A stretch of DNA of 44,918 nucleotides from an uncultured Alphaproteobacteria bacterium (GTDB lineage: Bacteria > Pseudomonadota > Alphaproteobacteria > CAAHEQ01 > UBA3637), in contig CALARE010000025.1 in NCBI GenBank assembly GCA_937888725.1, forward strand, positions 1 to 44,918. The letters run 5' to 3'. Positions 34,984-43,009 of the stretch are shown piece after piece; the stretch's first letter is position 1, and each line of letters opens with the position of its first letter. Under the pieces are notes generated by a model, which was not told the origin of the DNA, did no database searches, and was given only the letters and a program-made list of their open reading frames with translations. Both the position numbers and the translations under genes were made by a program.

Positions 34984-35059
34984 TGGTGCCTGGGGACGGA
35001 ATCGAACCGCCGACACAGGGATTTTCAGTCCCTTGCTCTACCAACTGAGCTACCCAGGC
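34984..35059 (-). tRNA. tRNA-Phe (GAA), CCA encoded
   Basis: The 76-nt minus-strand cloverleaf has acceptor GCCTGGG pairing with CCCAGGC, D-arm sequence AGCTCAGTTGGTAGAGC, anticodon arm GGGACTGAAAATCCC with GAA (35024-35026), and T-arm GGCGGTTCGATTCCGTC. The discriminator is A and the 3' CCA is encoded. It sits next to yacG-rng-maf, the gene order common in alphaproteobacteria. Confidence 0.97.
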
Positions 35060-35076
35060 TCGCGGTGAGTAATAAT

Positions 35077-35105
35077 CTTATACACGACTTTTTTATAAAT
35101 GTCTA
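35077..35105 (-). promoter_or_regulatory. Predicted sigma70-type promoter of tRNA-Phe
   Basis: On the minus strand, TAGACA (35100-35105) and TATAAG (35077-35082) are 17 bases apart, placing the start about 10 bases before the tRNA 5' end. A GC-rich discriminator (CACCGCG) follows, as in stringently controlled stable-RNA promoters. Confidence 0.65.
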
Positions 35106-35142
35106 GTCCTTTTTTATAAAAAAATCATTTTTTTTATTTTTT

Positions 35143-35322
35143 TTATTCTTCTTCTAAATTTTTAACCACTTCATCTTCTGGTTTTTCATCTGTATGCACA
35201 ACGTAAGTCCCTTTTAACCAGCGACCTAAATCAACATCAGCACATTTTTTAGAACAAAAAGGTGCATACCTTCTTTCTGGCTCTTTACCACAAATTGGAC
35301 ATTTAACTTTTGTATTTTCCAT
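35143..35322 (-). CDS. yacG: YacG-type zinc-ribbon protein (gyrase inhibitor family)
   Basis: Reading the minus strand from the ATG at 35322 gives 59 aa. KCPICGK and FCSKKCADVDLGRWL supply the four zinc-binding cysteines (8, 11, 23, 27) and the hallmark DLGRWL helix of YacG. An acidic tail (EKPEDEVVKNLEEE) follows. E. coli YacG binds GyrB and inhibits gyrase; whether this holds here is inference. The gene lies 1 base after the rng stop and is part of dksA-maf-rng-yacG. It is short enough for automatic calling to miss it. Confidence 0.93.
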   Translation of the reverse strand: MENTKVKCPICGKEPERRYAPFCSKKCADVDLGRWLKGTYVVHTDEKPEDEVVKNLEEE

Positions 35323-35323
35323 A

Positions 35324-36274
35324 TTATTCTTCCCTTAAATCAAAAAAATCAAGTTGAACATTTAAATTTTGTTTTATCTGCACATAATTTTTTATTTCAT
35401 CTGGCAGTAAACGTGCATATGCGGGATGCATTTCTAAAACAGGTTTACCAAAACGTGTAGCCAACAACATCTCTTTAATACATAAACAGACATATTCAAA
35501 TGTTTTGAACCCCTCTTTCGTATAACACACATCAAACAAGGAAGCTGATGTCCTTGCACGCTTAATCTCTAACAAATTCATTTTAGTAAAATCATAAATC
35601 TTTGTACGAGAATCATCTTTAAAAGCATTTTTTATATCTTTAAGTAAAATTGCCTTTTCTTTTACGCTTTTAAATCCTGCAAAATCGATCAAAATCATCC
35701 CTGCAATATTTTTTAATTGAATTTGGCGTTTTATATATGAGATTGATTTTTGATTAATTTCAAACAAAGAAGAAGTACTTTTCCCCGAATCAACATCAAT
35801 TGCCCAAACAGCATTTGTGCATTCAACAGATAGTTCGGCACCATTTTCAAAAGAAATAGTCGTATCCAAAGCTTCTTCAATATAAGATGATAATGAAAAA
35901 TTATTTTTAAATTCAAAAGGATATTTTTCCAAAACAACCTTTTTAAGATTCGGCAAAAACACCTCCTTATCCGTAAAAACACCTGTCGCATCTTTCCCAA
36001 AGCGTGCTTCTTTTGTTATTTCAACACAAACTGTTTCACCCAACACATAAGTTTCATTTGATGGAATAAAAACAGATAAATTTTTATCGGTTGCAAGTGC
36101 AAAATATCCCTTTAATAATTTGTTAAAAGCAATAATTTTAGCTTTAACAACTTCACCTAAATTAAGTGCATTTTTACGTTGAAAAAAAATATCAATCAAC
36201 GATTCGTTTTTATCAAAAACGGCGATAATTTCTTGTATTGTTGAAATATGGTGAACAAGAAATCCATCTATCAT
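35324..36274 (-). CDS. rng: Short ribonuclease E/G-family protein
   Basis: The 316-aa protein has an S1-like N-terminal part (VVKAKIIAFNKLLKGYFAL) and the RNase E/G catalytic core. AIDVDSGKS (158-166, catalytic Asp160) corresponds to A-x-D-V-N-S-G, and MILIDFAGF (193-201, Asp197) to the second metal Asp. It is much shorter than E. coli RNase G (489 aa), and the zinc-link C-x-x-C segment is not seen. Short forms in the maf-rng-yacG cluster are known in alphaproteobacteria. It probably processes rRNA or mRNA 5' ends. It lies 1 base from maf and from yacG. Confidence 0.82.
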   Translation of the reverse strand: MIDGFLVHHISTIQEIIAVFDKNESLIDIFFQRKNALNLGEVVKAKIIAFNKLLKGYFALATDKNLSVFIPSNETYVLGETVCVEITKEARFGKDATGVFTDKEVFLPNLKKVVLEKYPFEFKNNFSLSSYIEEALDTTISFENGAELSVECTNAVWAIDVDSGKSTSSLFEINQKSISYIKRQIQLKNIAGMILIDFAGFKSVKEKAILLKDIKNAFKDDSRTKIYDFTKMNLLEIKRARTSASLFDVCYTKEGFKTFEYVCLCIKEMLLATRFGKPVLEMHPAYARLLPDEIKNYVQIKQNLNVQLDFFDLREE

Positions 36275-36275
36275 T

Positions 36276-36863
36276 TTATTTAAGAATCCCTCTTAAAATT
36301 TGAGTCGTTTCATAAATTGGCAAACCAACGATACTTGTATATGACCCCGAAATCCTTTGGACAAAAGCAGATAAAACACCATCTATTTTGTAACCACAAA
36401 CACCCTTCCATTCACCAGAGTCAATGATAACCCGAATATCATCATCATCAAAATTTTTAAGCTTAACACTTGAAACATTAACCTTAGAAATAATTTTTCC
36501 CTCAGGCGTTACAACCGCTAAACCTGTCAAAACTTTATGACTTCTTCCAGATAAAAGCTTTAAATTTGCACGAGCTTCTTCTGGTGTATTGGCTTTTCGA
36601 ATAATACGTCTACCAACCGCTAGAACAGTATCAGCAGCAACAACACATGTCTCAGGATATGCCTGAGCAACAGCTTTTGCCTTTTCAACAGCAATACGTT
36701 TGACATATCGCAATGGTGTTTCACCTTTTAAAATACCCTCATCAATTTCAGGTGATACCACTCTTTCTGGAACAAGACGCACCTCATCTAATAAGGCGCG
36801 TCTATTTACAGAAGCAGAAGCTAAAATAAAGCCTCTTTTAAATTTCCAAATAGCATTATTCAT
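36276..36863 (-). CDS. maf: Maf-family nucleotide pyrophosphatase
   Basis: The 195-aa protein has GFILASASVNRRALLDE with the Maf signature S-A-S-x-x-R, then SPEIDEGI, VAADTVLAVGRRI (the catalytic Asp), LSGRSHKVLTGLAV, and GVCGYKIDGV with SGSYTSIVGLP. Maf proteins hydrolyse non-canonical or modified NTPs such as dTTP, UTP or m7GTP. I chose the ATG at 36863, giving the family length and an 8-base overlap with dksA, over an in-frame TTG at 36908 that would lie deep inside dksA. Confidence 0.93.
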   Translation of the reverse strand: MNNAIWKFKRGFILASASVNRRALLDEVRLVPERVVSPEIDEGILKGETPLRYVKRIAVEKAKAVAQAYPETCVVAADTVLAVGRRIIRKANTPEEARANLKLLSGRSHKVLTGLAVVTPEGKIISKVNVSSVKLKNFDDDDIRVIIDSGEWKGVCGYKIDGVLSAFVQRISGSYTSIVGLPIYETTQILRGILK

Positions 36864-37275
36864 CGGATTGCATTTTTTCTTTACGTTCGTGACGTTCTTG
36901 AGCTTCAATCGAAAGAGTTGTAACAGGACGAGCCTCTAATCGACCAAGACCAATGGGTTCGCCTGTTTCTTCACAATATCCATAAGTGCCATTTTCAATT
37001 CTATCTAATGCAGCATTAATTTTTTTAATTAATTTACGCATTCTATCTCTTGTTCTAAGTTCTAAGAATTGATCTGTTTCACTACTTGCACGGTCATTCA
37101 AATCCGCCTCTTGCAAACTTGTTTCTTTTAAATCTTGTAAAGTAAATTCAGAATTTTTAACAAGTTCGGCACGCCAATTGATCAATTTTTGACGAAAATA
37201 TTCAAGTTGACGTTCATTCATATATTCTTCATCTTGTGATGGTTTATAATCAGGGGGTAATGTAACAATTGTCAT
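36856..37275 (-). CDS. dksA: DksA-type RNA polymerase-binding transcription factor, Cys-poor
   Basis: The 139-aa protein potentiates ppGpp action in the RNA polymerase secondary channel. The coiled-coil hairpin tip reads DLNDRASSE, keeping the two key Asp (58, 61) of E. coli DksA. The globular part is YGYCEETGEPIGLGRLEARP followed by LSIEAQERHERKEK. Only Cys101 of the four zinc cysteines remains; the others are Thr104, Ser122 and Ala125, as in many alphaproteobacterial DksA proteins. It would therefore act without structural zinc (inference). It heads the dksA-maf-rng-yacG unit. Confidence 0.95.
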   Translation of the reverse strand: MTIVTLPPDYKPSQDEEYMNERQLEYFRQKLINWRAELVKNSEFTLQDLKETSLQEADLNDRASSETDQFLELRTRDRMRKLIKKINAALDRIENGTYGYCEETGEPIGLGRLEARPVTTLSIEAQERHERKEKMQSDE

Positions 37276-37350
37276 AATTGGCTCCTTTTTTAAATTAAAT
37301 TTCTTCTAGGGTACATTTTTTTTTATAAAAAGTCAAGAGATGATTTTTTC

Positions 37351-37379
37351 TTGATAAAGATATAAATGTTTGATATAAT
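37351..37379 (+). promoter_or_regulatory. Strong predicted sigma70-type promoter (extended -10)
   Basis: TTGATA (37351-37356) and TATAAT (37374-37379) are 17 bases apart, with TG at 37371-37372 giving an extended -10. The start near 37386 is about 20 bases before the ATG at 37407. This is the best consensus match in the window. Confidence 0.72.
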
Positions 37380-37406
37380 TTAAAAGGATACTTTAGGAGT
37401 GGGACA

Positions 37407-38792
37407 ATGAATTTATTTAAAAAAAGTTTACTTTTCAGTGCGTTTTTTATCCCTTTTGCTATAACAGCAAGGGCCGAAGATACTTTAAAAACTTTTTCTT
37501 GTGAAGAAATTATTCAACAATTAGAAACGGGCGAATTGCAAGATCGCACCTACTATGACAAATGCGGTTTTTCAAATGAGGATATTGCGTGGACAAAGTG
37601 GGCAGGCTACGTTTCAGAAAAGAAAATGAAACGAGGTATTTTTGAGCTTTGCACTCGTTTTCCCAACCATGCTTATCACCAATTATATTGTGACAAAGCT
37701 ATCCAATTAGAGTATCCTCCAGCACTTATCTATGCTGGCGAACAATCAATTAATAATAACGACTTTCAAACAGGGTACAACTATTTATCAAAAGCACTTG
37801 CATCGGGGCAATTAAGCCACAAAGAGGAAGGTAAAATTCTTGAAATTTTAGGTATCCATTACTTAAAAACAAATGATCAAAAAGCGTCAACTTATTTGGA
37901 ACGTGCCTCTTTCAAAGAATCTGCATTAGCGAACAATTTACTTGGTATCAATTATTACATTCACAAAGATGATGATTTGGCAAACGAGCAAATTTTATTA
38001 GAATATTTTTGGCGTGCCATTTTATTGGGTTGTAAAAAAGCTGAAGAAAATGTAGGTCTTTATCAACTTCAAAAACAAGGAAAAATTCGTCCAGAGCGTG
38101 CATTAAGCGAAATGAAAAAAAATATGTTTTCTTGTGATGCAACCGTTTTAAAAAAAGAAGATACTACATCATCAAATTTATATAACTGTCGATGCAAATT
38201 TTCGCTTGATATGTATAAACGGCAAAAGGATAAAGAATACACTTTAAAAAGAACAGAAGCAAAAATGGCCGTATTAGAGGACAAAAATGGCCAAACTGTC
38301 AGTACAACTGAGGGTTCTATATTACCAAATAAAGCTCGTGTTGCTGAAGTACGCAGAACAGCCGTCATTTTGACATATCCAACTGGAAAAAGAGAAATCT
38401 TAAATCTTTATAAAAAAGATGAATGTGTTGATTTTTGCAAACAAAATGGCATTCAAGAAAATTTATCGCCAGAAGAAATGCATCTACGAATTGACGGCGT
38501 AAAAGAAACAGTTAAAATCAGACCATATCATTTAACTTTTACACCTCAAGAATGTGCTTTCATCGAGCATTATGCAAAAACACTCTATCTTGACAAAATA
38601 AATTATGTTGGAAAAGAAGAATGTGCCCGTCAACAGATTGAAGTTGATCCTATTTTAAATAAAATATCTATTTCTGAGGATCTGACCAATACACAATATG
38701 TACCGATGAAGAAAAAAGAAAAAGAACTAGAAACACTTTCAGAATCCAAGAAAAAAGAACTAATGGAATCAGCTGCTTCCATTATGAAATAG
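37407..38792 (+). CDS. Secreted TPR/SEL1-like repeat protein of unknown function
   Basis: The 461-aa protein has a signal peptide (hydrophobic 8-21, cleavage near TARA). A helical region of roughly residues 90-230 reads like degenerate SEL1/TPR repeats (YPPALIYAGEQS, DFQTGYNYLSKALASG, YFWRAILLGCKKAEENVGLY). A Cys-containing beta-rich part follows, and the tail is charged and coiled-coil-like (KKKEKELETLSESKKKELME). It lies behind the strongest promoter in the window and an AGGAGT ribosome site, so it is probably abundant. An ankyrin-repeat remnant follows directly. I cannot name a function; a periplasmic or surface protein-interaction role is inference. Confidence 0.7.
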   Translation: MNLFKKSLLFSAFFIPFAITARAEDTLKTFSCEEIIQQLETGELQDRTYYDKCGFSNEDIAWTKWAGYVSEKKMKRGIFELCTRFPNHAYHQLYCDKAIQLEYPPALIYAGEQSINNNDFQTGYNYLSKALASGQLSHKEEGKILEILGIHYLKTNDQKASTYLERASFKESALANNLLGINYYIHKDDDLANEQILLEYFWRAILLGCKKAEENVGLYQLQKQGKIRPERALSEMKKNMFSCDATVLKKEDTTSSNLYNCRCKFSLDMYKRQKDKEYTLKRTEAKMAVLEDKNGQTVSTTEGSILPNKARVAEVRRTAVILTYPTGKREILNLYKKDECVDFCKQNGIQENLSPEEMHLRIDGVKETVKIRPYHLTFTPQECAFIEHYAKTLYLDKINYVGKEECARQQIEVDPILNKISISEDLTNTQYVPMKKKEKELETLSESKKKELMESAASIMK

Positions 38793-38812
38793 CGTATTTT
38801 AAAACAAGATAA

Positions 38813-39091
38813 ACATCTATATCAAACCCAAATATTGATGTTAATATTAAAAATGATGAGGGGAATACTGCTTTAGATTATTTAATTAGTCCCGATGGTC
38901 AAATTCCTCGTGATAAAGTTGGTTTATACCAAAAATTGATGGCTGTGCAGGAAAAACAAACTGAGAGCACAAATACGCCTACATCAGGAATGTCAACACT
39001 TCATAATGCTGGGACAGACATAACCACTCCTGAAATCGAAAATCAAAGTAGTGTACAACAAAATCCAATCGTCCAAAATCATGGAAGATGA
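38813..39091 (+). pseudogene. C-terminal remnant of an ankyrin-repeat gene
   Basis: A 92-codon stop-free frame without a start codon at its head ends at TGA 39089-39091. Its beginning, NPNIDVNIKNDEGNTALDYL, is a typical ankyrin unit (N-x-D-V-N-x-x-N-x-x-G-N-T-A-L). A low-complexity Thr/Gln/Asn-rich tail follows (KQTESTNTPTSG, ENQSSVQQNP). An in-frame stop at 38810 cuts it off, and the preceding gene ends in another frame. It looks like the 3' end of a deleted ankyrin protein of the type abundant in host-associated alphaproteobacteria. The 38793-39148 gap holds this and a terminator only. Confidence 0.65.
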
Positions 39092-39105
39092 TATTATAAA
39101 AAAAA

Positions 39106-39126
39106 AGAGGAGATCACATCTCCTCT
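39106..39126 (-). terminator. Intrinsic terminator of the rpsF-rpsR-rplI operon
   Basis: AGAGGAGAT (39106-39114) pairs with ATCTCCTCT (39118-39126) around CAC, flanked by a run of A on one side and T on the other. It therefore works on both strands. It lies about 22 bases past the rplI stop. Confidence 0.92.
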
Positions 39127-39148
39127 TTTTTTTATTTTCCTAAAGAAA

Positions 39149-39685
39149 TTAAGCAGAAACTGTTTCTGTTTGTGCTTCTTTTTCAGCAGTAGCTTTTGCT
39201 TCTGCATCAGCTTTCTTTTTTGAAGAGCGTTTAGCTTCTTCAGCAGAACGTGCAATGTTGACACGGACTGTTTGTGAAACATCAGGATGCAATGACAAAC
39301 GAACATCAAAAATACCGAGGTTTTTGAATGGTTGCCCCATCACAATTTGATGTCTTTCAACTTTAAAACCAGCATCATGAATTGCTTCGCAAACATCACG
39401 CATTGTAACAGAACCATATAATTGACCTGTTTCAGCAGCTTGACGGATGATAACAACAGAAAGGTTGTTCATTTCTTCAGCCAAAGCTTCTGCTTTTTCT
39501 TTTAATTTTTGGTTATAGGCTTCATATTCTTTGCGTTTTGCTTCAAAAAGAGCCAAGTTGTCTTTAGTCTTACGTAATGCTTTCTTTTGTGGAAGCAAGT
39601 AGTTGCGAGCATAACCGTTTTTAACATTAACGATATCGCCCATTTGACCAAGACGTTCGATTTTTTCTAAAAGAATAATTTCCAT
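39149..39685 (-). CDS. rplI: Ribosomal protein L9
   Basis: The 178-aa 50S protein starts MEIILLEKIERLGQMGDIVN and has VKNGYARNYLLPQKKA, the invariant N-domain loop. A long linker helix and a C-domain with LYGSVTMRDV follow, and the tail is extended, charged and Ala/Lys/Glu-rich. The extension beyond about 150 residues is common in alphaproteobacteria. It is last in the rpsF-rpsR-rplI operon, 11 bases after rpsR. Confidence 0.97.
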   Translation of the reverse strand: MEIILLEKIERLGQMGDIVNVKNGYARNYLLPQKKALRKTKDNLALFEAKRKEYEAYNQKLKEKAEALAEEMNNLSVVIIRQAAETGQLYGSVTMRDVCEAIHDAGFKVERHQIVMGQPFKNLGIFDVRLSLHPDVSQTVRVNIARSAEEAKRSSKKKADAEAKATAEKEAQTETVSA

Positions 39686-39696
39686 CTTTATTCTCC

Positions 39697-39930
39697 TTAT
39701 TCTGCAACGAATGGTAATAACGCCAAGAAACGAGCACGCTTAATTGCTTTTGACAATTCACGTTGGTGTTTTGCACATGTTGCTGAAACACGAGCAGGAA
39801 CAACTTTACCACGTTCTGAAATATGGCGGCTTAATTGTTTAATGTCTTTATAGTCGATTTTTTGAGCGTTTTCGCCACAGAATGGACAAGACTTTTTATG
39901 ATGAAAAAAAGAACCTTTGATATCAGCCAT
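39697..39930 (-). CDS. rpsR: Ribosomal protein S18
   Basis: The 77-aa 30S protein has KSCPFCGENAQKIDYKD (here with a C-x-x-C pair), then LSRHISERGKVVPARVS and CAKHQRELSKAIKRARFLAL, the standard S18 blocks. It binds 16S rRNA together with S6. Its start overlaps the rpsF stop by one base (TAATG), so the two are translationally coupled. Confidence 0.97.
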   Translation of the reverse strand: MADIKGSFFHHKKSCPFCGENAQKIDYKDIKQLSRHISERGKVVPARVSATCAKHQRELSKAIKRARFLALLPFVAE

Positions 39931-40310
39931 TACATATCTCCTTCTGAAATTTCAACATCGTATTTTTCTTCAGCTTTGAATTTTCTAGATTTAGCTTCCA
40001 TCATAACTGATGGACCTTCTTCCAATTCTTCAACCTTAATTGTTAAATAACGAATCAAGTTTTCATCAAGACGCATTAAACGTTCCATTTCGATGATAGC
40101 ATCAGCTGGAGCATCAATGTTCATTAACATGTAATAACCTTTACGGTTTTTTTGAATTTTATATGCTAAATTGCGTAAACCCCAATTTTCGCGTTTTGAA
40201 ACTTTGCCACCCATAGATTCAACAACTGATGCATATTTGTCTGTTAATTCATTAACTTTTGCAGGTGTTAAATCTTGTCTAGCAATAAATACATTTTCAT
40301 AAAAAGGCAT
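39930..40310 (-). CDS. rpsF: Ribosomal protein S6
   Basis: The 126-aa 30S protein has MPFYENVFIARQDLTPAKVN, GGKVSKRENWGLRNLAYKI, KNRKGYYMLMNID and MRLDENLIRYLTIKVE, matching S6 throughout. The acidic C-terminal extension (about 105-126) is usual. It is first in the operon behind a leader of about 115 nt and a good promoter. S6 with S18 may bind that leader to regulate translation (inference from other bacteria). Confidence 0.97.
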   Translation of the reverse strand: MPFYENVFIARQDLTPAKVNELTDKYASVVESMGGKVSKRENWGLRNLAYKIQKNRKGYYMLMNIDAPADAIIEMERLMRLDENLIRYLTIKVEELEEGPSVMMEAKSRKFKAEEKYDVEISEGDM

Positions 40311-40425
40311 TTATAAATTCTCCTTTTGGTTTTTCTCGTTTCGGTTAAAACAAATATCCCACATGGATAGTTGCTTGAAACATAGCCCCCGTCCGATAGC
40401 AAGAGAGCAAGGATAATCGGAAAGC
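40311..40425 (-). promoter_or_regulatory. rpsF leader, candidate S6:S18-responsive structure
   Basis: Between the predicted transcription start (near 40425) and the rpsF ATG lies a roughly 115-nt leader. On the minus strand it contains TCCGAT and ATCGGA, which pair to form a hairpin, followed by a G-run (ACGGGGGC). A second small hairpin, TATCC/GGATA, follows. A CCG-containing hairpin leader bound by S6:S18 is known upstream of rpsF in many bacteria. I could not confirm the exact consensus by eye. Confidence 0.35.
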
Positions 40426-40431
40426 TTTGCT

Positions 40432-40460
40432 AATATACAAAATTTTTTTTAAAAAATCAA
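40432..40460 (-). promoter_or_regulatory. Predicted sigma70-type promoter of rpsF-rpsR-rplI
   Basis: On the minus strand, TTGATT (40455-40460) and TATATT (40432-40437) are exactly 17 bases apart with an A/T-tract spacer. It lies between the 2-TM gene and the rpsF leader. Confidence 0.62.
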
Positions 40461-40493
40461 GTATTTTTTGATTTTTAAAGACAAAAACAAAAT

Positions 40494-40994
40494 TTAAAGC
40501 TCTTTATCATGCCTTTTTAAAAGAGGTAATAGCTTTTCCACCACTAAATTTGCAATATTATTTTCACGCTCTTTTTCCTTAAACAACAAAAATGTATCAC
40601 GCACAAATGCATATGCAAAATAAATCAAAACAAAAAATAATACTGTATCAAAAAATGAGGTTAAAAAATGAATTGTTTTTTCCAGCGTTGAAACTTTTGC
40701 TTGTGCAAGCGTTGAATTAGTAAGAGATGTTATATATTCAGATATCTTACCTGGGGATAGCAATGACAAATTTTCACCCGCTTTCGATGTAAATTTTGAT
40801 AAAATTGAAAGTTTTTGTTTTTCGAGTGGCAAATCAAAATAATTATAAAAAAATGAAGTTAAATTCATTTTAAAAAAATAAACCAATCCAGACAAAAAGC
40901 CATATTTAACAAACGATGGATAACAAGCTTTTAAAAAACGAATCGTTTTAAATTTCATAGATGTTTGCCTGTTAAATTCAAACTGTGTCATCAT
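40494..40994 (-). CDS. Membrane protein of unknown function, two predicted helices
   Basis: The 166-aa protein has a hydrophobic stretch near 30-55 (weak) and a clear membrane helix at about 115-135 (FFDTVLFFVLIYFAYAFV). A basic N-terminus and a charged C-terminal helix (ERENNIANLVVEKLLPLLKR) complete it. GAGAGG precedes the ATG pair at 40994/40991. It starts 7 bases after priA ends on the same strand, suggesting co-transcription with priA. I recognise no family. Confidence 0.6.
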   Translation of the reverse strand: MMTQFEFNRQTSMKFKTIRFLKACYPSFVKYGFLSGLVYFFKMNLTSFFYNYFDLPLEKQKLSILSKFTSKAGENLSLLSPGKISEYITSLTNSTLAQAKVSTLEKTIHFLTSFFDTVLFFVLIYFAYAFVRDTFLLFKEKERENNIANLVVEKLLPLLKRHDKEL

Positions 40995-41001
40995 ATACCT
41001 C

Positions 41002-42960
41002 TCAAAAAAAACTATATGGATTAATATCTACTCGAACTGAAACGCTAGAATTAAGCGGTATTTTTTTTAACCAAACATTTAAAATATTTTGAAGTTTTAT
41101 ATCCTTATTTGATTTAATAAGCAGACGGTATCTAAATTTCCCACGCAATAACGCGAGCGGAGCTGGTGTTGGACCCAAGACATCTAACCCTTCCAAAAAG
41201 GGTGCTGTTGCAACAATCTTCTTTGCCACATCAACAACAAGTTGTTCATTTTTCCCACTCAAAATAATAGCAGCCAATTGTCCGAACGGTGGCATACTTA
41301 AAATTTGACGTGTTGCAATTTCTTCTTGAATAAAGGTATTTTTATCATTTTTTTGCAACGATTGAATCACCAAATTATCAGGAACATAGGTTTGCAAAAC
41401 AGCGATTCCTTTTTTTTGTTCACGCCCAGCACGACCCGTTACTTGATGTAAAAGCTGGAATGTTCGCTCGCCCGCTCTTAAATCACCACCAGAAAGCCCC
41501 ATATCTGCGTCAATCACACCAACAAGGGTAAGGTTTGAAAAATGATGTCCTTTGGCAAGGATTTGTGTCCCAATTAGAACATCAATCTCATTATTTTTAA
41601 TTTTTTGAAGAAGTGCTTCAAACTCTTTTGGATTATTCAACGTGTCAGAGGTAACCATTGTCATTCGAGCTTCAGGGAAAAGCTGGTGTGCTTCTTCATA
41701 AATACGTTCTACCCCTGGTCCACATGAAACAAGTGTTTCGTCTTGTTCACAAGTTGGGCATTTTTTAGGTATCCGCATCACATAGCCACAATGATGGCAT
41801 TGCAAGATATTCTTTTTTCTATGTTCCACCAACCATGCCGTACAATGTGGGCATTTAATACGTTCACCACAAGAACGGCATAACAGTAAAGGAGCATAAC
41901 CCCGCCTATTTAAAAACAACAACGTTTGCTCTTTTTTTGTTAAATTTTCACGCATTAACAATTGTAATTCGGATGAGATGAAACGAATAGGCCCTTTTTC
42001 TTTCTGCCGCATGTCCACCAAACGAATATCGGGTAGAAAAGCTCCAGCAAATCGTTCAGGCAACTCAATATGAATATATTTTCCAGCAAGCACATTACAA
42101 TAGGATTCAATACTTGGTGTTGCAGATGCAAGAACAATGGGACATTTTGCAATCTTCGCACGAACGACCGCCATATCACGAGCTTGATATAAAACACCAT
42201 CTTCTTGTTTAAAAGAGGAATCATGTTCCTCATCCACAATAATTAAATTCAGTTTTTGATAAGGCAAAAATAAAGCCGAACGAGCACCAACAACGACTTT
42301 TACTTCACCTTTTAAGATAGCGTTCCAAGTATCTCGACGTTGCTTTTGCGTAATACCAGAATGCCAAAGAGCTGGTTTAACCCCAAAACGTTTTTCAAAT
42401 CGTTCAAGCCAAGCTGTTGTTAATGTAATTTCTGGTAATAAAACAAGAATTTGCCCCTCTTTTTCAAGAGCTTTCGCCAATGCCTCAAAATAAACCTCTG
42501 TTTTGCCAGAACCTGTCACACCATCAAGTAAAGAAACACTAAATCCATTTTCCAACTGTTCGCTCATGATTCTGACAGCATTTTTCTGAGCCTCAGAGAA
42601 AGTAAGTGTTAAATGCTTGGGATCAGGTTTCTGAAAGGTTATCGGTTTTTTACTTTGTTTTTCAAATTCGCTCACTAATACCATTTTTAGAACAGCCCCT
42701 TGTGGTGCTAACGTATACGCACTCACCCAATTAACAAACTGTATCGTTTCATATGGCAAAGGTTGAAAAGGAAGAACTTCAATAATTTCTTTTATCTTGC
42801 TTTTTTCAATATGCGTATTAGGTTCTTTATCCCAAACAATGCCTGTCATTTTTTTTCGACCAAATGGTGCAACAACAAACATACCAGCTTGAAGTGGTAT
42901 ATCACTTAAATAATCATAACATCCAAGCGGTGTTGGAAATAAAACAGATATCTGTTGCAT
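41002..42960 (-). CDS. priA: Primosomal replication-restart helicase PriA
   Basis: The 652-aa superfamily 2 helicase reloads the replisome at stalled forks. It starts MQQISVLFPTPLGCYDYL; an upstream in-frame start at 43068 would run into xerC and lacks family support. Motifs are DGVTGSGKTEVYFEAL (Walker A), IIVDEEHDSSFKQ (DEEH box), VVGARSALFLP and LASATPS. The zinc-binding region has CRSCGERIKCPHC and CHHCGYVMRIPKKCPTC, and GTQILAKGHHF and HQVTGRAGR complete the set. The xerC gene diverges from it 49 bases away, an arrangement usual in alphaproteobacteria. Confidence 0.97.
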   Translation of the reverse strand: MQQISVLFPTPLGCYDYLSDIPLQAGMFVVAPFGRKKMTGIVWDKEPNTHIEKSKIKEIIEVLPFQPLPYETIQFVNWVSAYTLAPQGAVLKMVLVSEFEKQSKKPITFQKPDPKHLTLTFSEAQKNAVRIMSEQLENGFSVSLLDGVTGSGKTEVYFEALAKALEKEGQILVLLPEITLTTAWLERFEKRFGVKPALWHSGITQKQRRDTWNAILKGEVKVVVGARSALFLPYQKLNLIIVDEEHDSSFKQEDGVLYQARDMAVVRAKIAKCPIVLASATPSIESYCNVLAGKYIHIELPERFAGAFLPDIRLVDMRQKEKGPIRFISSELQLLMRENLTKKEQTLLFLNRRGYAPLLLCRSCGERIKCPHCTAWLVEHRKKNILQCHHCGYVMRIPKKCPTCEQDETLVSCGPGVERIYEEAHQLFPEARMTMVTSDTLNNPKEFEALLQKIKNNEIDVLIGTQILAKGHHFSNLTLVGVIDADMGLSGGDLRAGERTFQLLHQVTGRAGREQKKGIAVLQTYVPDNLVIQSLQKNDKNTFIQEEIATRQILSMPPFGQLAAIILSGKNEQLVVDVAKKIVATAPFLEGLDVLGPTPAPLALLRGKFRYRLLIKSNKDIKLQNILNVWLKKIPLNSSVSVRVDINPYSFF

Positions 42961-43009
42961 TTTAATTTGAACCTTGTATACTAAAAAAGTAATTATTAGG
43001 ATACATAAA

